64,000 nucleotides of DNA, from NCBI GenBank assembly GCA_964492715.1, contig CAZBLK010000001.1, forward strand, positions 62,001 through 126,000, read 5' to 3'. Below are positions 59,401 to 64,000 of the stretch, piece after piece. The notes under the pieces were generated by a model. That model saw only the letters and a program-made list of their open reading frames with translations, made no database searches and had not been told where the DNA came from. The stretch comes from CAZBLK01 sp964492715 (GTDB lineage Bacteria > Bacillota > Clostridia > Lachnospirales > WRBF01). Within the stretch, counting starts at the first letter, position 1, and each line of letters begins with the position of its first letter. The translations under genes and the position numbers were made by a program.

Positions 59401-60078
59401 GTTGTAATTACAAGCCTTGAAACTGGCGAAGCTAAAGAGTATTTAATTCCTTACGGCTCTCGCATAAAGGTTTACACAGGCGACATAGTTGACGCAGGTG
59501 ATGAGCTTACAGAAGGTAGCGTTTATCCGCATGACATTTTGAAAATCAAAGGGCTTCGTGGTGTTCAAGACTACATGCTTCAAGAGGTTCAAAGAGTTTA
59601 TCGCTTGCAAGGCGTTGATATTAACGATAAGCACATTGAGGTTATCGTTCGCCAAATGTTAAAGCGTGTTAAAATAGAGGAAAATGGCGATGCCGACTTG
59701 CTTCCAGGCAGCCTTATAGACTGGCTGGAGTTTGAAGAAGTAAACAAGGCAATTGCTGAAGTTGGCGGCGAGCCTGCCGTTGGAACAAGAGTTCTTCTTG
59801 GTATAACAAAAGCTTCGCTTGCGACAGATTCGTTCCTTTCGGCGGCTTCGTTCCAAGAAACAACCCGTGTTCTTACGGAAGCTTCGATTAAAGGCAAAAT
59901 TGACCCACTTATCGGGCTTAAAGAAAACGTTATTATCGGTAAGCTAATACCAGCAGGAACAGGTATGCAAACTTACCGTAGAGTTGACGTTTCGCCTGCT
60001 GATAAGGTGCTAGACGAAATTGACTACGACGATGACATTGTTGCAGATGATGCAAGCGAAATGCTAACGGTTGAATAA
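56479..60078 (+). CDS. rpoC: RNA polymerase beta' subunit
   Basis: 1199 residues from the ATG at 56479 (GAGAGGAG upstream; an upstream ATG at 56452 lacks a site). The N-terminal zinc site is '[20 protein letters not shown]', the catalytic magnesium loop [12 protein letters not shown], and the second zinc site '[13 protein letters not shown]'. It forms the core enzyme with RpoB. The usual downstream genes rpsL-rpsG-fusA-tuf are absent: a terminator and the cell-wall gene ddl follow. Confidence 0.98.
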   Translation: [1199 protein letters not shown]

Positions 60079-60082
60079 ACAT

Positions 60083-60113
60083 AAAGCCTTTGGGGGATAC
60101 TCCAAAGGCTTTT
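60083..60113 (+). terminator. Terminator of rpoBC
   Basis: AAAGCCTTTGG pairs with CCAAAGGCTTT and is followed by TGGCTTTG. The roughly 200 bases between it and ddl are A/T-rich and hold nothing else I can identify beyond possible promoter elements. Confidence 0.85.
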
Positions 60114-60322
60114 GGCTTTGTTTGGGAATGAAGTTCACATCAAGCTAGTACAAAACATACTTTGTAGTATAATTTACTGAATTTTCCAATATACAAAAAA
60201 ATTACTATAATATTATGGTAAATATATTGCATTTTTTACAAAAAGTTTTATAATTGATATTGTTATAGCAATTTGAATTAACTAATTTTCATCAACCCCA
60301 AAACGAAATGAGGGATTTTTTT

Positions 60323-61399
60323 TTGAACAGACTAAACGTAGTAGTGCTTTACGGCGGAGTTTCACCAGAGCACGAGGTTTCTAAAATGTCGGCAGCGACA
60401 ATTGTATCAAACATAGAAGAAGAAAAATATAATGTAATTCCGTTATATATAACAAAGGAAGGCGAATGGCTTCTTTATGATGGCTCGGTTGACAACTTAA
60501 ACAATATACAATGGAAGAAGTTTGGCACTAAAGCAGTTTTAAGCCCCGACAAGTCGGACAGGGGGCTAATTCGCATAGTAAACGACAAAGTTAAAGTTGT
60601 TCCTGTTGACGTTGTGTTCCCTGTTTTGCACGGCTCTTTTGGTGAGGACGGAACAATTCAAGGGCTTTTGGAACTTGCTGGAATACCGTATGTTGGCTGT
60701 GGCGTTACAGCTTCGGCTGTTTCAATGGATAAAGCTTTTACAAAGCTTGTTGCTTCAAGCATGGGCGTTAAACAAGCTGAATATGTAGTGTTCAATAGGT
60801 CGGACGTTTCTAGCAAGGACAGTAAAAAGGAAGCATTCAAAAAGCTTAGAAAAATTGGATACCCATGCTTTGTTAAGCCTGCGAACGCTGGCTCATCTGT
60901 TGGTATAACAAAGGTTATGGAAAAAAAGGAGCTTGAAAAGGCGATTGACATTGCATTACAGCATGACGACAAAGTTATTATTGAAAAGGCAGTTGCTGGA
61001 CGTGAGCTTGAGTGTGCAGTGTTAGGAAACTACAACACAAACGTTGAAGCAACTTCTGTTGGCGAAATTTTATCGGGTGGAGAATTTTACGACTACGACT
61101 CAAAGTATGTAAGCAGTGACTCAAAAACTATTGTTAACGCTGAGTTACCTGCTGAAAAAATTGACGAAATCCGTAATTTAGCAATTATAATTTTCAAGGC
61201 AGTAAATGGAAAAGGGCTTGCACGAGTTGACTTTTTCTTAGAAGACGGAACAGACAAAGTAATCTTTAACGAAATTAACACAATGCCAGGTTTTACAAAA
61301 ATTAGCATGTACCCAATGCTTTGGAACGAAGCAGGGCTTCCGCTTCCTGCGCTTATTGATAAGCTTATAATGTTGGCTTTAGAAAGCAGAAGGGCGTGA
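60323..61399 (+). CDS. ddl: D-alanine-D-alanine ligase
   Basis: 358 residues from a TTG at 60323 (GAGGGA eight bases upstream). The family start is 'VVVLYGGVSPEHEVSKMSA', the ATP-grasp core has 'CFVKPANAGSSVGITKV', and the omega loop reads 'GGEFYDYDSKYVS', whose Tyr pattern is that of D-Ala-D-Ala rather than D-Ala-D-lactate ligases. The magnesium site is 'VIFNEINTMPGFT'. It makes the dipeptide for peptidoglycan and is grouped with murI and glmM. Confidence 0.96.
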   Translation: MNRLNVVVLYGGVSPEHEVSKMSAATIVSNIEEEKYNVIPLYITKEGEWLLYDGSVDNLNNIQWKKFGTKAVLSPDKSDRGLIRIVNDKVKVVPVDVVFPVLHGSFGEDGTIQGLLELAGIPYVGCGVTASAVSMDKAFTKLVASSMGVKQAEYVVFNRSDVSSKDSKKEAFKKLRKIGYPCFVKPANAGSSVGITKVMEKKELEKAIDIALQHDDKVIIEKAVAGRELECAVLGNYNTNVEATSVGEILSGGEFYDYDSKYVSSDSKTIVNAELPAEKIDEIRNLAIIIFKAVNGKGLARVDFFLEDGTDKVIFNEINTMPGFTKISMYPMLWNEAGLPLPALIDKLIMLALESRRA

Positions 61400-61403
61400 A
61401 ACA

Positions 61404-62201
61404 ATGGATAACAGACCTATTGGCATTTTCGATTCGGGCGTTGGCGGGCTTACAATTGTCAGCGAGGTCATGAAAGCACTTCCAGATGAACAAATAATTT
61501 ATTTTGGCGATACGGCAAGGGTTCCTTACGGCTCAAAAACAAAAGAAACGGTAACACGCTTTAGCCGTCAAATAATGAACTTTCTTATTTCAAAGGACGT
61601 TAAAGCAATTATCGTTGCATGTAACACAATTTGCACAAACAGCTTTGACATTTTAAAAAGTGAGTTTACTGTACCACTTCTCGACGTTGTAAACCCTGGG
61701 GTTGAAACTTGCCTTGAATCAACTTTAAGCAATAGGGTAGGGGTAATTGGAACAGAAGCAACAATTAGAAGTGGAAAGTACGAAAGCTTGTTAAAGGAAA
61801 AAAGACCAGAGATAAACGTCTTTTCAAAGGCATGTCCTCTTTTTGTGCCACTTGCAGAAGAAGGCTGGACATCAAACAGCGTTGCATCAATTACAACAGA
61901 AATTTATTTGCAAGAGCTTTTAGACAAAGAAATAGACTGCTTAGTTCTTGGCTGCACGCACTATCCGCTTTTGTACGACTGCATTAGCCGTACAGTTGGT
62001 AGTGTAAAAATTGTAAACCCTGCAAAAGCAGTTGCGCAAAAAATGCGGAAGTTTTTGCGTGACAAAAACCTTCTCACAGGTGAGAAGGGCAAAGAACACA
62101 TGTTTTATGTAAGCGACAATTCTTCTAAATTTAATCGAATTTGCAAGTCGGTTTTGCACAGAGATTACGACGCAATAAAGGTTGACATTGATAAATACTG
62201 A
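61404..62201 (+). CDS. murI: Glutamate racemase
   Basis: 265 residues. 'IGIFDSGVGGLTIVSEVMKALP' starts the fold. The two catalytic cysteines are in 'VACNTICTNS' and 'LGCTHYPLL'. It provides D-glutamate for peptidoglycan. It starts four bases after the ddl stop, so the two are cotranscribed. Confidence 0.97.
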   Translation: MDNRPIGIFDSGVGGLTIVSEVMKALPDEQIIYFGDTARVPYGSKTKETVTRFSRQIMNFLISKDVKAIIVACNTICTNSFDILKSEFTVPLLDVVNPGVETCLESTLSNRVGVIGTEATIRSGKYESLLKEKRPEINVFSKACPLFVPLAEEGWTSNSVASITTEIYLQELLDKEIDCLVLGCTHYPLLYDCISRTVGSVKIVNPAKAVAQKMRKFLRDKNLLTGEKGKEHMFYVSDNSSKFNRICKSVLHRDYDAIKVDIDKY

Positions 62202-62212
62202 AACTATATGTA

Positions 62213-62247
62213 TGAACTGTAGTAATTGAGTGAAGATTACTACAGTT
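62213..62247. repeat. Hairpin after murI
   Basis: GAACTGTAGTAAT and its exact reverse complement are separated by nine bases. A second small stem (GTGGATAATCCAC) follows. There is no T-run. Confidence 0.6.
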
Positions 62248-62340
62248 CTATGAGTGGATAATCCACTTGCTTTTCACTTGACACTTCTAGGGAATGAGCA
62301 TGTGAAAAACTTTAAATAATAAAACAATAAGGGGAAGAAT

Positions 62341-62394
62341 ATGAATTACAATCATATTATTACCTCTGGCAATAGTTTTATACAGTTTTGTTAA
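62341..62394 (+). CDS. Putative 17-residue ORF upstream of glmM
   Basis: Reads MNYNHIITSGNSFIQFC with an AAGGGGA ribosome-binding site five bases upstream of the ATG, better than that of many real genes. It ends 31 bases before glmM. It may be a leader peptide or chance; no terminator hairpin lies between it and glmM. Confidence 0.35.
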   Translation: MNYNHIITSGNSFIQFC

Positions 62395-62425
62395 AATATT
62401 CTGAGAAAATTTCGAGGTGGAATAA

Positions 62426-63778
62426 ATGGGGAAGCTTTTTGGCACAGACGGCGTGCGTGGCGTAGCAAACGAAAGCCTTACGCCTGAGCTTGCGTTTAAT
62501 TTGGGGCGTGCAGGTGCATACGTTCTTACAAAAGCAAACAAACATGCACCAAAAATTATTATAGGCACAGACACAAGAGTTTCGGGCGATATGCTGGAGT
62601 CGGCTCTTACGGCTGGAATGTGTTCAGTTGGGGCAACAGTTTATCACGCTGGTGTAATTCCAACACCAGGCATTGCTTATTTGGTTAGAAAGTACGGTTT
62701 GGATGCTGGCGTTGTTATTTCTGCTTCGCACAACCCGTTTCCTGATAATGGTATTAAGTTTTTTAACGGTGACGGCTACAAACTTCCAGATGCACTAGAA
62801 AACGAAATTGAAGAAGTTATCGAAAGCAAAATGAACGAGCTTCCACGTCCAACGGCAGAAGGGGTAGGCAAGCAAGTTCCATGCGAAACAGCAGTTGACG
62901 ACTACGTTGACTTTCTTGCGTCAACAATGAATGGTGTTAAACTTAACGGTTTAAAAGTAGCAATGGACTGTGCAAACGGTGCGGCTTATGTGGCAGCACC
63001 AAAAGTTTTTGAAAAACTTGGTGCACATGTTTTTGTAATTCACAATAAGCCAGACGGAACAAACATAAACAACGAATGTGGCTCTACACACATGGGGTCG
63101 CTTGTTGAATATGTAAAAGAAACAGGTGCAAACATTGGTGTTGCATTTGACGGCGACAGCGACCGCTGCCTTTTTGTAGACGAAACTGGCAAAATTGTTG
63201 AAGGCGACGAGGTAATGTCAATTTGTGGCCACTACATGAGAGAAGCAGGCGAACTTAAAGGCGATACAATTGTCGCAACAGTAATGAGCAACTTGGGGCT
63301 TTCCATTATGGGCAAAGAGCAAGGCATTACAATAGAGCAAACAAAAGTTGGCGACAGGTACGTGCTTGAACGAATGCTTGAAGGCGGTTTTTCGCTTGGC
63401 GGCGAGCAGTCGGGGCACATTATATTTTTGGAAAACAATACAACAGGTGACGGAATTTTAACTGCGCTTAAAGTTTGCCGCATTATGAGAACTACAGGCA
63501 AAAAACTTTCCGAGCTTAACAAGCTTATGGAAGTTTTGCCGCAAGTTTTAATTAATGCTAAAGTGTCGGATAAGAAAAAGAACGATTATTTAACTGACGA
63601 AACTGTTTTGGCAGAAATTAAGAAGCTAGAAGAAAAATATTCTGGAAGCGGACGTGTGCTAATTCGCCCATCGGGTACAGAGCCAAAAATCCGTGTAATG
63701 ATTGAAGGCAAGGACAAGGAAATGCTTCATGAAGACGCTACAGCACTTGCACAATTGTTTGAAAAGTTGTTTGGGTAA
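62426..63778 (+). CDS. glmM: Phosphoglucosamine mutase
   Basis: 450 residues, normal length. The phosphoserine loop VISASHNPFPDNG holds Ser101, the metal loop is 'FDGDSDRCLF', the substrate loop 'GGEQSGH', and the phosphate-binding end 'RPSGTEPKIRVMIE'. It converts glucosamine-6-phosphate to glucosamine-1-phosphate for cell-wall precursors. GAGGTGG precedes the ATG. Confidence 0.98.
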   Translation: MGKLFGTDGVRGVANESLTPELAFNLGRAGAYVLTKANKHAPKIIIGTDTRVSGDMLESALTAGMCSVGATVYHAGVIPTPGIAYLVRKYGLDAGVVISASHNPFPDNGIKFFNGDGYKLPDALENEIEEVIESKMNELPRPTAEGVGKQVPCETAVDDYVDFLASTMNGVKLNGLKVAMDCANGAAYVAAPKVFEKLGAHVFVIHNKPDGTNINNECGSTHMGSLVEYVKETGANIGVAFDGDSDRCLFVDETGKIVEGDEVMSICGHYMREAGELKGDTIVATVMSNLGLSIMGKEQGITIEQTKVGDRYVLERMLEGGFSLGGEQSGHIIFLENNTTGDGILTALKVCRIMRTTGKKLSELNKLMEVLPQVLINAKVSDKKKNDYLTDETVLAEIKKLEEKYSGSGRVLIRPSGTEPKIRVMIEGKDKEMLHEDATALAQLFEKLFG

Positions 63779-63787
63779 TAATACACG

Positions 63788-63816
63788 TATAGGGGCGAAT
63801 AAGGTTCGCCCCTATA
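63788..63816. terminator. Inverted repeat after glmM
   Basis: TATAGGGGCGAA and its exact reverse complement are separated by five bases. It probably terminates glmM transcription, although the T-run is missing. Confidence 0.55.
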
Positions 63817-63843
63817 AACATATGTATATGGGAGTGGGCAAAG

Positions 63844-64000
63844 ATGAAGTCGTACAGAAAAGAGCTTACTTTTAGGACAAGCACAAGAAGGGCTTTTGTA
63901 AACATTACGCCAAAAGTTGAAGAAGCTTTAAGGGAAAGCGGAATTAAAGAGGGGCTTGTTCTTGTAAACGCAATGAATATTACAGCAAGCGTATTTATAA
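63844..64000 (+). CDS. YjbQ/UPF0047 family protein, N-terminal part (runs off the window)
   Basis: The first 52 residues are visible: 'MKSYRKELTFRTSTRRAFVN', then 'EALRESGIKEGLVLVNAMNITASVFI'. This is the start of the YjbQ family, which has weak thiamine-phosphate synthase activity in some members. The ATG follows GGGAGTGG. Confidence 0.88.
   Translation, partial: MKSYRKELTFRTSTRRAFVNITPKVEEALRESGIKEGLVLVNAMNITASVFI

Noticed and set aside
60114..60322. Leader RNA in front of ddl
   Set aside because: A/T-rich with no stable stems or T-box-like motif; only vague promoter-like strings are present.
62202..62425. glmS-type ribozyme or riboswitch upstream of glmM
   Set aside because: The region is short and A/T-rich with only simple hairpins; no ribozyme core was recognised and the gene is glmM, not glmS.

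Overview
The window looks like a chromosomal segment of a low-GC, anaerobic, endospore-forming member of the Clostridia (Firmicutes/Bacillota). The evidence is strong Gram-positive ribosome-binding sites, frequent TTG/GTG starts, sporulation genes (spoIVA, a GerW/YtfJ-like gene, an alpha/beta-type SASP), a pyruvate phosphate dikinase beside a corrinoid adenosyltransferase, the L21-Prp-L27-Obg-YhbY cluster in which L27 has a cleavable N-terminal extension, and a CheX-like protein. I cannot name the species. No rRNA, tRNA or CRISPR array was seen.

Region 1 (1-15.9 kb) is almost all minus strand and has the most accessory character: a partial AraC-type regulator, a three-gene ABC-2 exporter preceded by a promoter, a 24-codon leader ORF and a terminator (an attenuation layout), an M28 peptidase lipoprotein, a large serine recombinase, and a divergent SAM methyltransferase. 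Next comes a compact ubiD-ubiA-ubiX operon joined to a NitT/TauT-type ABC importer. Its upstream neighbour is a spoIVA gene whose conserved C-terminus is missing. The block ends with an HD protein, a histidine phosphatase and a YkvA-like protein.

Region 2 (15.9-34.4 kb) starts with a decayed transposase. It continues with the rplU-prp-rpmA-obgE-yhbY cluster, a PadR/DUF4097 pair, a DUF362 ferredoxin, a DUF2161 protein, RidA, RNase Z, a fused MNT-HEPN protein, cobO-ppdK, an MFS transporter followed by an orphan type IIA topoisomerase A subunit, and an SH3b-NlpC/P60 cell-wall hydrolase.

Region 3 (34.4-51.9 kb) contains small membrane and sporulation genes, a Fur/PerR regulator, cheX, trmL, SASP, ruvAB, a MacAB-like efflux set, a CBS-containing family II pyrophosphatase, a rhomboid protease, and two HtrA-type proteases in tandem.

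Region 4 (51.9-64 kb) carries rpoB-rpoC without the usual ribosomal-protein neighbours, driven by a long structured leader, and then the wall genes ddl, murI and glmM and the start of yjbQ.

The observations most worth following up are the UbiDAX plus importer operon (possible quinone-headgroup salvage), the attenuator of the ABC exporter, the long rpoB leader with a leader ORF and terminator-like hairpin, the truncated SpoIVA, the Prp protease with a shortened His-Cys spacing, the fused toxin-antitoxin-like protein, and two dispersed MITE-like repeat families. All functional statements are inferred by reading the sequence; no database search was run.
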